From Metellina segmentata (taxonomy: Eukaryota > Arthropoda > Arachnida > Araneae > Tetragnathidae), in contig OX375879.1 in assembly GCA_947359465.1 (NCBI GenBank), positions 92,678,578-92,742,577 of the forward strand: DNA of 64,000 bases, given 5' to 3'. Every line of letters starts with the position of its first letter. Within the stretch, counting starts at the first letter, position 1. Shown here piece after piece: positions 51,836 to 63,010 of the stretch. A program made the translations under genes and the position numbers. A model generated the notes under the pieces. That model was given only the letters and a program-made list of their open reading frames with translations, made no database searches and had not been told where the DNA came from.

Positions 51836-53618
51836 TGCAAGGTTTCGTTAGGGATTTGGCATGATTCTTAGACGTAAAAGTATATATATTTATATAAATA
51901 TATGTACTTAATATATATCCTTGATAGATAGAAGGACAACGTCACCCACAGCTGATTTTGTTTACGTATACAGAAGTCGTGATAAAATTTATAGAACTCC
52001 GGTGGTATCTGACATTTTGGCTTGAATGGACCGCATTGAGGGAGGGCAAATTGTCTTCGAGCGCATGTAATTTTTTATAATTAGTGTACAAATTAGTTAC
52101 GAAATTTATTTTGTTGCTTTTTTTACTTTGACGTTAAAGAGGGCAACATAAAACTTGTGGAATATCTACCATGTTTTTCTGAAACTACTGCAATTCTTAG
52201 AGTTCTCAAGGCGTTCGTCTGAAGATATTGATGTAATTTTACTCGTTCTTCATCTTTGGAAATGGTTGTTCATAAATGAGTTAAAGCATGCATTTAATCG
52301 GAGCATGGGGTATTGGGAAGCGAGAGAATTTTCGATTCTTGAAAAATATAGCTAAGAATAATAAGTTAACAATCTTGTTAAGTTTCATTACTAGCTGTCC
52401 GGCCGGAGCCGCAGTTTGGAAACTCTTGGTTTGGAACACAACAATATGAGGCTGGAGAATCTAAGCAATTTAGACAGTATCTCATGTGATAAGACGTTAA
52501 CTGTAAAAGGAATCGCGATTCAAAAGTTGTGAACATCTTGCTCTTAAAATTCAACTTGTTTGAATAAAATTTCGTGTTCAGTTTGCAGCCCACTAAGAGT
52601 AATTTTTGAGGTATTGATGTATCTAAAAGAGTAAGTGCACAAAAACTAGAGACGTTTCTTATGCCGTTCAATCTACTATTAGACTATTAGTCATTGTTGG
52701 AGTGATAAAACGAACAATGCAGCGAAACCTGTCTAGGTACTTCCAGGGACTAGGTTTCGTTTTTAATTTTAGAACAGGTTATCGACTCGAGCACACGTTT
52801 TTTTTTCTTTCTATTCGAATCGATAGTCCATAAATTTTTTGTATGCTAGTACTGTGTTTCAGTTTTCAGATAAGTGTTCATGGAAGTTTTTCAATATTTC
52901 CCACATACGTGGATGAATTGAATGCGGTAATTTTCCTGGAACTAACATTAAGAGGATGATTTCTCGTCAAATCCGAGGTTATTTGGGTAGTCATCAACTG
53001 TATTATAATGCAGGCGATGCAAATCTAGTTTTATTGCAAGTTGTCTCGGTTGTGAAGTGGATCAAATCGAAATAACAGAAGCAGCATTCTCAAATGTTTT
53101 TGTTCTAGTTTTCACTGTTTCGAACGTTTATGAAACGAATTTCGACCCATTGGAATTGTTTCAAAGCAAAAACGGATCAGTTCAAATTAAGCGGATTGAA
53201 ACAAAACAATGTCCAAGTGAAGGGATTGTTTGGAAATTTAGTACGAATTTTGTATTTGAGCGCTTGAAGCCCACACTTTGTCGGCATGATGAAAGCGTTC
53301 GAAATCATAATGATTTGTCGACATGTGTTGTTTCACAGGCGGTTTATCGTGTGACGACGGTGGGAAATAAAACCATATTGATCATCTTCCATTCTCATCT
53401 CCTTTCTGTCTCGATAAATTGCGCACACAGCTGTTGCGGCTATTCGTTTGAAAGTGAATTACTGTTTTGTTGTATGTTTGTATCTCTTTTTTTTTATATC
53501 CGTACCCTAGACATTTTTGTAGCTCGTAATTACTATCGACAGCCACCTGTGGATCATCTGCTACCCTTTTCCAGTTTGGCGATTCATAATAGGTAGAGGC
53601 TAAAATTTACATGATGTC
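51836..53618. other. NKCC intron 1 sequence with one long unassigned frame
   Basis: The 179-codon plus frame at 53057-53596 starts at GTG, not ATG, and its composition (Cys/Phe-rich hydrophobic patches) does not resemble a family I know. Not called as a gene. Confidence 0.35.
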
Positions 53619-54462
53619 TAGGGCAACTTTTTACAACAAATGCAACTTTTTTTCACTCGTTCTACGCTGCATGTAAAGTGCTTTAACCGAAATTCCTCCA
53701 ACATAGGTGTTTTGTAAGTGAGTTATAACCGCAACAGAAATGCAACTTTTTTCCATGAATGCAACCACCTGCAACTTTTTAAAATTTAGCTTAAAGTTAA
53801 ATAGGCAACTATTTAATTTTGCTAATTTAGATCAAAATTAACTAGGCAACTATTTAATAACTATTTTGTAAAGTAATATTTCCGAATGTATATATATATA
53901 CATACAATGCAGATTATTGGAATACAAAACTTAGTTCACCCAGAGGTGCCAAAACGTTTGCTAAAAATCAAAAGGAATATTTTTGAATATTGAAGACAAC
54001 ATCGAGACGGCGAATGAAGATATCAGATCGATGGACTTTAAAGAAAATCTATGCAACATTAAAACGTATCTTATAAAACGATTTGAAGAAATAATGACCT
54101 GACAGTTATTGCTACACTTTCCCGAGATGATTTCCCCCAAGTCGGTATTTGCTGCTGCAACAACGTTAAGCAACATCTGTCTCTGTTGAGCTCAGTTTTT
54201 CAATGTTGAAGAGATTACTGGCCAAGGATCAGCCATTCAACAACGTCAGAGTTCTTCTGAATTTAGTTATGAATAATAATACTTTCATATACCACTAAAA
54301 TTGTCTATAAATTCTGATTTTTTTTTTTTTTTTTTTACGAATTATTGATTTTAGATTATAATTTTTATTAGATTATTTATTCCCATAAATGGAACTTTAG
54401 GGAATGAGAAATGCAACTTTTCCCATTTTTACTGCAACAAAAAAAATTGCCCTACTGATTGA
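53619..54462. mobile_element. hAT-like element copy 1
   Basis: Left end TAGGGCAACTTTTTACAAC, right end TGCAACAAAAAAAATTGCCC. Sub-terminal GTTGCATTT motifs are repeated many times. GAGATTACTGGCCAAGGATC inside matches, inverted, the copy at 56.5-57.3 kb. TGATGTC stands close to both ends (53613, 54459) but is not perfectly adjacent on the right. Confidence 0.6.
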
Positions 54463-55106
54463 TGTCTTAAAATTATAAAGTGACTGGATTCCCTTGAATA
54501 ATGATTTCACACAAAATGCATGTTTGGTAGTGGTTGGTCACTTTTCAATTGTAACGAATGGGAATGTTATTTTTCAAACGTATTCTACCGAAATGACGTA
54601 AAAAACATTTTTTATCTTCTGAAAAAGGAATAATAGGATGACTGCAGCCATTTCCAGTATAGATAATGTAGTTCTGATGCAATTAAACTCACTTGAGTGT
54701 CATCGCTTCCCGGAAGCTGCAAATGGCAGGTGTGAATTTAACTTTCAAGATGATTTCTATCTTTTTACAGGCAAATTTATTCCTTTCCGTTTTTCTTCTG
54801 TTGCGATTGAGGCTGATCTCTTCTCCTAAGTAACTACTGCTACAGAAAATCTTCTTAAAGTTGTACTTTCATATTTATATACAACGAAAGAGTACCTATC
54901 ACCTTCTGACGCTGATGCGCTTAAAAATGTATGTACCACTGCCGTAACTCATGCTGTCATTCCATGGGGATGTAGGGAAGCGGTAGAGTTGCGTATTATC
55001 AACCTGAGGGTTTCAAGTTCTAACCAAAGACCTACCATTGACAGATTTAACGTACAAATACAAATGATCAGCTACAGGCTCAAGCCCAACAAGGCTGGTC
55101 CTTTGT

Positions 55107-55483
55107 TTATGAACTCCCCAATTCCCACTGACTATCCAATTGTATCTTAAATTCGTACACTCCCTTTGAATTAACTACATTCTCTGGCAACGCGTTCCAA
55201 CTGTCTATTACCCTATTAAAGTAGTAGTTTTTCCTTAAATCCCGATTAAAATGTGTCTTATTCAATTTATACCCACGGCCCCTTGTTCTGCTATCTCTAT
55301 TGAAATTTAAGCCCTCTGTGTCCCCTTGTTTTACCAACAACTTGAAAAGCTGAATCAAATCCCCCTCCCCCTCTTCTTTCCAGTGTATACATGTTTAGCT
55401 TACTTAAACGTTCATTGTAGTCGAGATTTGCTATCCCCTTTATTATTTTTGTAGCTCTGTGCTGAACTCTTTCAATTAATGGT
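55107..55483 (-). pseudogene. LINE reverse-transcriptase C-terminus (CR1/L2/jockey-type), frameshifted
   Basis: Minus strand: HRATKIIKGIANLDYNERLS, KLNMYTLERR, then after a frameshift in a G-rich run DLIQLFKLLVKQGDTEGLNF, TRGRGYKLNKTHFNRDLRKN, YYFNRVIDSWNALPENVVNS. The QRRATKII..., FFSNRVIDxWNSLPxxVVNA pattern is typical of the non-LTR ORF2 C-terminal end. Confidence 0.82.
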
Positions 55484-55680
55484 TGTGCACATTAAATCTG
55501 CTGTGACCTGAAATGTCCTCACGTTGACGTGGTGTGGAACTTTGGAGAGGGGTATCAGCTCAGTTGATCTAGTCATCTGACCGTGATTTAAAATGACGAG
55601 GTGTCATCGTATTCGGGGATTGATCCCGGGCCATTAGCAATAACTGTTGATGTTGTATTGTCCGACGTAAATTCGACAGC
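55482..55680 (+). mobile_element. SINE-1 body, 5'-truncated
   Basis: TGGTTGTGCACATTAAATCT, GTCCTCACGTTGACGTGGTG, GATCTAGTCATCTGACCGTG, GGGGATTGATCCCGGGCCAT. Lies between the LINE remnant and a SINE-2 copy. Confidence 0.75.
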
Positions 55681-55692
55681 CTACTATGTACA

Positions 55693-55850
55693 GGGGAGGG
55701 CGTCGTAGCTCGATGGCTTTGCCGACAGCGCTAGCAGCCTGCGGGTTGAAGGCGCTGCAAGTTCGATTCCTCCCCTGTTTCAGTAAAACTTTCCTTGACG
55801 TTATCTCTTGTGTTTGCCGCCGTTTGGCCGTTCGACACCACCTATTTTTA
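55693..55850 (+). mobile_element. SINE-2 copy with intact tRNA-like head
   Basis: GGGAGGGCGTCGTAGCTCGA, GGCGCTGCAAGTTCGATTCC (perfect B box) TCCCC, then CAGTAAAACTTTCCTTGACG, TTGCCGCCGTTTGGCC. The head starts GGGGAGGG and closes CCTCCCC, so an acceptor-stem-like pairing is preserved: the best SINE-2 head here. Confidence 0.8.
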
Positions 55851-56525
55851 CGTTTATTGCTCTGTTACTTCGTCTGTCTGCATTGAACTACACTATTTGT
55901 AACTGAGCTTTTATATACGCCATTTCATTCTCAAACGCTGTTGATAAAGGTTCACAAATGTCATCACAATGTTTGCTGAAATGTCGGAAAAGTTTTCGAA
56001 ATCGGCGATGTGTAAACACAAGACCACATGTTTCGAACCATCATTGTAATTAGCTTGGAATAACAGCTGTCGTATGTGCATTTGAGGGTAAAAAAATGGC
56101 ATTCATATTATAGTCTTTCTTCTCTCTCCTAGTTCTAAGTTAACCTTTTGACTACGGCTATACATATAGATATAGATATAACTGGCGCGATTCTTACAAC
56201 TTTCAAGATACAACTGCTGTACTGGCCCTAGTCTAAATTCTTTCTTGACGCGATCACTGTACAACTGCTGTACCGGCAGTAATCTAAATGTTAAAGTAGT
56301 TCCATGATGCATTTTCAATGAAAAGCTGCCCAAAAAATATCTCGTATTACCATGAGTGTCTATCCATGACACTTCTAAACAATGCTGTGCGATGGTCAAA
56401 ACGATGTAGTACGTGGAATTAAATATGGTATTTTTAGCCTTGCTTACATTAACTTTTCTGCACTTGTACAAAAAATACCGAACAAATGAACTCTTTATTA
56501 GAACTTTTGGGTGTTGGGATATTAT

Positions 56526-57301
56526 TAGGGCAACTTTTTTGTTGCAGTAAAAATGGGAAAAGTTGCATTTATCATTCCCTAAAGTTGCATGTATGGAAAT
56601 AACTTATTTTGCATGGAATGCACTTATTTTTGATACACTAAATTCTAAAATAAATTATTTGTTAAAAAAAAAAATGAAAATGAAAAAATTAAATGTATTG
56701 ACAATTTTAGTCGTGTACAACAGTATTATAATACATTCTTAAATACAGAAGAACGTTGAATGGTCGATCCTTGGCCAGTAATTTCTTTAACATTACATGA
56801 CTGCGGCTGGCGCAGTTTTTCAATGTGCTGTATCGGATAGCAGAAGCGCAAAATCCTTTCGCTCAACATTCAGATATTTTAAAACGTCATCTACAAGGCA
56901 AACAACACATTGATGATGGACAATCACCTCGCAAACTCTGCAGTAAGTTACTCAAGTTTCCTCTGGATTATCAAGAGTGCCAACCAATGTGTTAAAAGTT
57001 ACTACTTGCCATTACTTTCGTCTGTTAGGACGAACCCCTTCTTTCCACAATACTTTGGCGTTCGCAAGATCAGACACACGCAATCGAAGGGTTGGTTCAG
57101 AGGGCAAAAGATGAAATAGTAATTTCATATGAATTAATTTTAAAGCTACGTTTTAAAAAGTTGCAGTTGGATGCATTTATGCGAAAAGTTGCATTTATGT
57201 TGCGGTTATAACTCACTTACAATACACACCATGTAGGAGGAATTTTGGTTTTAGTACTTTACATGCAGCGTAGAACGTGTGAAAAAAAAGTTGCCCTCGA
57301 T
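56526..57301. mobile_element. hAT-like element copy 2, inverted relative to copy 1
   Basis: Ends TAGGGCAACTTTTTTGTTGC and (opposite strand) GAGGGCAACTTTTTTTTCAC. Flanks GATATTAT and GATGTTAT (7/8) fit an 8-bp TSD. Shares GATCCTTGGCCAGTAATTTC and ACATGCAGCGTAGAACG with copy 1 in reverse. No intact transposase. Confidence 0.65.
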
Positions 57302-58509
57302 GTTATGAAAAATTCTCAGAGTCACGCTCAAATGTTATAAAAGTCGATTTGATGTCCTTTAGATGTCTTGAAAAGGTACGCACTCCCAGTAACGCTGCTA
57401 CTTACGGAGGTGCTTGTAAAGTGTTCGTATGGCGGGTATCGTGTTATCTAAGGCCGGCTTTGTTTGACGAAATGTGTGGAGAGTACATAAAAATAGAACC
57501 TGAAAACTGCTTAAGAGGAAATGTTAGTCGTTTTTTAGCATTGTAAAATGTAATGTACACTTGTAAGGATCCGTACATTTTTGGAATTCAGTCGGTGACC
57601 ATTTACTCCGCTCCCATGATTAACCGTGACTTTTCAGTGAATCTCCCTTCGGCAATTGCCCGTTTAGTAGCTTTTAAATGCGACGTAAATTGACCTTCCT
57701 TGCTATTTTACGATTCGCTACGGTATTCCTGATCGTTTTCGAAGAATCTCTGAATTTCCTTTAAGGGGTTCAGGACACATTGAAAATTTTTTTTTTTATA
57801 AATTAATTTATAATTTTTTTGTACCGTTTACCCATCTAACTAATAAACAAAATCGCAACACAGAATTTTTCCAAATATTTTTTAAAAGTTTTAAATTAAA
57901 TTTTTAGAAAAAAAAGAGGAGTTATTTTAAATTACTAAAACTTAAAATATTTTTGATCAATTTTCAAAATTCTTGCAGTAAATTATTCACAAATTTATAA
58001 ACTTTAATTTAAAAAAGTCATATTTTTAAAAGTATTTGTTTTAAATTTGCTGAATCAAAATTAAAGTATAATGTTTGAAAAAGATATATTCCAAATTTCA
58101 ACCCTTAAACTTTATCGGTTTTCGACTTATAGCAATTTGAATACAGGAAATCTTGAAAAAATGTATCATGGAGAAAAACGCATTTAAAGTTTTAGACAGA
58201 TGGTGTTGCCATGACAACTGTCAAGAGTGTTAGATTTCAAAACAACGCACCGCAAAAATCATTATATCTCTAGTTCTAATTAAGATAGAAACATGATTTA
58301 GACGTCATTTTAAGCAGAAAAACTCAGAATTTCTTAAAATAATAAAAACAAAATTTCGAAAATTTGACGATTTTTGTGCCCTGGACCTTTTTAAGAAATG
58401 ATTTGTTAAAATTATCGTTTGAATGAATTGGTTTATCTTTTTAATAAATTAGTTATTTTCACTTGTGTCCTATTTGATAAAAAGTTGTATTGCTCTTTTT
58501 ACTTTTTCA
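57302..58509. other. NKCC intron 1 sequence, nothing recognised
   Basis: 57302-57560 has a 65-codon frame without similarity; the remainder is AT-rich. Confidence 0.4.
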
Positions 58510-58843
58510 AAAGCTGACTAACCGGTCTGTTGGTTAAGGTGTTAGCCTCTAGATAGGAAGGTTCCTGGTTCGAATCCATGTCAGTGTATGGGTATTTGTT
58601 AGCGTATGGTGTAGACGCGGCCGGTGCACCTGAAATCTGTCGTGGTCGAAAGTCCTCACGTTGAGTTTGTGTGGAAGTTAGGAGAATGGGGTGCCAGTTC
58701 AGGTGTTGCTTCGTTATCTGACCGTGGTTCAAAATTACGTTGTGTTATCCTCAGATCTTTCCCTTGGGGTATTGATCCTGGACCGTCGTCAATAGCCCGT
58801 TGTGTTGCTCTAGTATGACGTTAATTAAAATTACCTTACCTTT
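58510..58843 (+). mobile_element. SINE-1, full length, head type A
   Basis: GCTGACTAACCGGTCTGTTG, GGTTCCTGGTTCGAATCCAT (B box intact), GTGTAGACGCGGCCGGTGCA, body and GACGTTAATTAAAATTACCT tail. Good match to the 44933 copy with scattered changes. Confidence 0.9.
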
Positions 58844-59870
58844 TGCTCAGAAAATAGAAAAATGTGTTCTTTTTTTTTTAAATAATAAAGACGACCAACG
58901 TGGCAGTTTTTGGTTTCCTAAGCACTTTCGTATCTTGTGAGATTTGTTCCCATTTATCAGTTGGGTATTTCTGCTATTAATATTAGAAATGATTCTACCG
59001 TGAAAAAGTTAATGTCACGATATTGATAAGCCCTCGTGTAGCACAAAAAAAATTACCATCAAGTGACGAACCAAATTAGCAGCTAAAGAGAGATCTTTAT
59101 GTAACGGGATATTTTGTTTCAGGAGACTTGATTATTATTTCATACAAGGAAACAAACTACCAGGGAAGATATTTTTTTTGTCTATTTATCCCCGTTGTAA
59201 TAACGTTCTTCGTTAATTTTTAATATTGATGACCTGCTTAAATTGTTTTTGAGCGTACCAAGTTGCACTGAGTTTCGATAAAGGTTACCAAAATATTTGT
59301 GCCCTCTGCATTTTGCTTTACAGAAAAAGCTTCTTGTATGTTATTTGAAGTCGATTGAAGGACCTCTAGAATTGGTATATTGTAGTAAAATGTGTTCAGC
59401 TTTACTGTAAAGGACTTAATTATTTGCGCATATAAATTAAACTTTTACTGTAAATCTCATTGTAAACAAATTACTTTAGAAATTCGATCCATCTAAACCT
59501 GAAAGGTGTTCTGCGGTGAGAGGTTTTGAAATTGGATTCTCAACTCGTCAAGAATCCGCTCCTCTCATGCGTCACAAAAAAAAAAACTGAAAAGCTGACG
59601 ATGGAGAAATTTGAAACCCTTCGCATCAGAAAATTGACACCGGCCCATAAAAATTAAGAAATGAGACGTCATCCAATTACTTCATTAATTTCTATGTGAG
59701 AAGCAGGGTTGATCCGAGTTGTACCATCCAATCTGGGGCAAATCTTTATGTGTACTGACTTCACTTACCCGAGGTAAACTTGTAATCTGTTCTTTTCCCA
59801 TGGAGTTTACGGCCTCTGGCAAACACGGGTTGTGACCCTTGAATACCCAAGCGATCTTTCTCTACTTCTA
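58844..59870. other. NKCC intron 1 sequence, nothing recognised
   Basis: No similarity or element ends seen. Confidence 0.4.
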
Positions 59871-60105
59871 TCCTTCATTTCTTTTCACAATTACTTGGCA
59901 TTGTTTTGTGTTTGACGCGGCTTGGCCAAATATGCGCAAAATCAAAACCAACCAGGTTTAACCTCGGCCTCTGGAAATTGTAAATACTTAATTTTTATCA
60001 GTCTTTATTTTATCGAGATTTTTTGTCTTGTGTTTGGCGCAACTTGTGGCCATGTGTGGCCCTAGCGCTATAAAAGATGAAACCCCAACTAAACCAAAGC
60101 CTCTG
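59871..60105 (+). mobile_element. SINE-2 body fragments (two in tandem)
   Basis: TTGTGTTTGACGCGGCTTGG then CCAAATATGCGCAAAATC and, about 110 bp on, TTGTGTTTGGCGCAACTTGT then GGCCATGTGTGGCCCTAGCG. Two SINE-2 3' bodies in the same orientation; the upstream heads are unrecognisable. Confidence 0.55.
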
Positions 60106-60796
60106 AAGGAAATTTAAATTGCTGTTAATGGGTCATTATTCAAGCACACAGGCGCATGAATAATTTCGTGCCCAAGTGGACGCTTATAATTATCGGGCTA
60201 TTTACTTACGGAAATTTAGCGAGTTCCCAATTTAGTTGGGTCACTGCAAATCTGGGCCGGACTTGGGTTACCGTTTTGCCACCTGCAGGCAAAAACTATC
60301 CTTCCTTATTTCTATGTGAATACAGCGTATTTATCTGCTTAATATATCATTGAAAGAAAAGAAACTGGTAGACAAGCCTATGAAACTAAGTAGCAGCACC
60401 ACTGAATGTCGCTGGTTGTGTTTGCCAGTGTACATCTGGTTGTATCTAGAGCTTTTTCAGCCGTGAGAATGGCAAGTTATCAAGGTTTAAACGGTTTTCA
60501 ATAGTTGAAGGTCGTGAGAGGGATCGTTAAATCGGTAACTTACGATCGCTGTGTGGCCGTATTCAGAATCGGTTGGCGAGAACCGAAAATTCCAAAAAAA
60601 TGAATTCAAAATTGTGTGTAATAGTTGATTGGTCAACGCCAATTGGATTAAACTTCCCCAAACAGTGATTAACTCCATTTTAAGTCAACCCCACTATATA
60701 ACATGCGAGAGTATAAAGTATTCCTGTCTGGTTTGTTTGCATTGAAAATCCCTCGAATTTTCGACTCTCAGTAGAGTAAAAGTTGCTGTTCCTGGA

Positions 60797-61238
60797 TCTG
60801 TATATTTGTATATAAAAAAGATGTGTGTATATTCTCTATACAAATCTACACCGTTTGACTAATCCACACCAAATTTGGTTCACTGAGCCTTTGTTTTCCG
60901 CTGTGTTCTAAAGTATATTTCTTTCCTGGCTTCAGATCAATCTATAGCCATGGAAATAGGCACATAGGTGGTGCTAAATGTGTTTTTCGAAGCCCCAATT
61001 TTAAACTCCAAAGTTTGTTTTCCTGCAATAAATGGACATGGACAAGGAAACGTGTTCTACAGGGTTTGTATATTTGAGTTAACGCAGGGAAATGTCGCGG
61101 TCATATTTTAGCTGTCGCTGTAGGAAACGCGTTCTACAGGGTTTGTGTATTTAGAGTTAACGCAGGGAAATGTCGTGGTCATATTTTAGCTGTCGCGATC
61201 ATATTTGAAACCCGTGCAACGCCGGATTATTCAGCTAG
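60797..61238 (+). mobile_element. Helitron-like element, 442 bp, third 3'-end type
   Basis: 5' A|TCTGTATATTTGTATATAAA then AAAGATGTGTGTATAT. The 3' end is CCCGTGCAACGCCGGATTAT then TCAGCTAG|T. Insertion flanks A and T agree. An internal unit of about 80 bp (TTCTACAGGGTTTGT ... GAGTTAACGCAGGGAAATGT) is duplicated. Confidence 0.7.
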
Positions 61239-62864
61239 TTGGTAATAAATTCCACGAGTTATGAAGCTAAATGTGCGTAGTGGTGTGTTTTTGAACCGAA
61301 CTGTGTTTCATTCTCGTAATCGGTACATGAAGCCACTTGGCTAGTTTTTCAGATACAATTTCAGTACTTCGCCGTTAAAAAAATGAATCACGAGTTGGTT
61401 TTTGATAGCAGGTGGTCAAATCCAATTGAATTAAACATTAAAACGGCGAGAAACTGCCTATCCTATACGCATCATGCGAGATCAATTGGGTAGTAGTAAA
61501 ATTTTCACTTTCCGTCGAGTTTGTTAGGAAATGCATTAGTCCTTCAACTGGAAGATTCATCCATCAGACAGCCGAATGGTTAATGCTCTGGCTCTTGATT
61601 TGCTTGTTCTATTTTTGGACCTTGCGCCTGAAAATCCAACCAACTGACCCTTGGTGGTCGTCCACGTCATTGTTGATAAACGGTATACATTTTGTGTTCG
61701 TAGTGTTTAAAAAAAATCCACTTTGAGCCCATGTAACGTTAGCCCTCGTATAGCGAAAAACAACCTGTAGAGCGACGAAACAAACCCACCAAATCTACCA
61801 TCGTTAACAGACTCGTACCATTACCTTTTCGAAGTTCACTGTCAGTCGTACGTGGTTTGTCGCGGTGTGGATTATTCTATAGCGATTTTTTTTTTACATC
61901 ATCTGGTGATTGACTACTATGCAGCTGCGATTTTTAACAAAACGGGACAGCCGCTTTTATTCTTTATTTCGAGGAATTCATGGATACATCAGGGTACAGC
62001 TGAAAAAGAGGCGGTGCTTTCGTCTAGGGTTCTCCGCATTGAAATGGTTAAGCTAGTTGTGTAATAGATATTCTGAATACCAATTCTCACTTGTCGAAAA
62101 TCTTCATTGTGTGTTTTTTCCATTACTTGACGTTTCTCTTGTGTTTGGCGTAACTCGATGCCAGAAACTGTATGTGCTGGAATATTTTATTTTCTACGAG
62201 CTTGCGGAAGTATTAAAGATGATCAAAAGAATTTCTATTTGAATTGGTGTGTTATGGCATTACGTTTTATCCTTTGTGTGTGTTACGAGATTTCAGTAGT
62301 GTAGTATTGCTTTTAACTTGTGCAACACAACGACAAAACAATCCCATCTATTGGTGGAAAGGTTCTATTGGTCAAGGTCAAACTGGTTTGAAGTTATGCA
62401 GGAAATGCTAGTTAGGTTCGTGCTTATATATCCGTTACGCTTTTAGAGGGTTAAGATTACACTCTTGGATAGTGGATAAGCAATTACAATTTGGGAATTT
62501 TTGCACTAGGTATTACCAATTATCGAAATGGGTTACAAATTAAGTGAATTAATCAAAATGAGGTTGGCTGTACTTATTCATATTAACGGAATTTGAAATT
62601 AACTTTATATGAGTCTCGCTGACCGCCTTTAAACAATTTTCATAGTACTTCAACATCAACTTATTGTAAATATTATGAAAGAAGTCTTTGGGGTGGTATG
62701 TTAAGGATCGTTTTTATGATGACTTATAACTTGGGTTTTGTTATTCCCCCGTTTTTCAGATTTCGATGTGTCGTGTGAGGCGCAGTTGGTCTGTTCTGGA
62801 CCTTGGATCATAAAATCAAAGCAAACCTTTGTTTTAGGCCTAATTCAAAATTTTTAGAAACATA
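61239..62864. other. NKCC intron 1 sequence, SINE-2-like traces only
   Basis: 61570-61645 (CAGCCGAATGGTTAATGCTC ... GGACCTTGCGCCTGAAAATC) and 62745-62825 (CGATGTGTCGTGTGAGGCGC, GGACCTTGGATCATAAAATC) resemble SINE-2 body and tail weakly. No gene recognised. Confidence 0.35.
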
Positions 62865-63010
62865 AGTCAATATAAAATTGAAAGTAAAGTCAATATAAAA
62901 TTGAAAGTAAAGTCAATATAAAATTGAAAGTAAAGTCAATATAAAATTGAAAGTAAAGTCAATATAAAATTGAAAGTAAAGTCAATATAAAATTGAAGTC
63001 AATATAAATA
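62865..63010. repeat. 23-bp tandem repeat, six copies
   Basis: Unit AGTCAATATAAAATTGAAAG plus TAA, starting at 62865, 62888, 62911, 62934, 62957 and 62980, with essentially no divergence, then a shortened unit at 62997. The perfect identity means recent expansion. Confidence 0.95.

Noticed and set aside
53057..53596. 179-codon plus-strand open frame
   Set aside because: No ATG at its start, no recognised family, erratic composition and no splice context. Treated as chance in intronic DNA.
62865..63010. CRISPR-like array
   Set aside because: Units are contiguous 23-bp repeats without spacers; a minisatellite in a eukaryotic genome.
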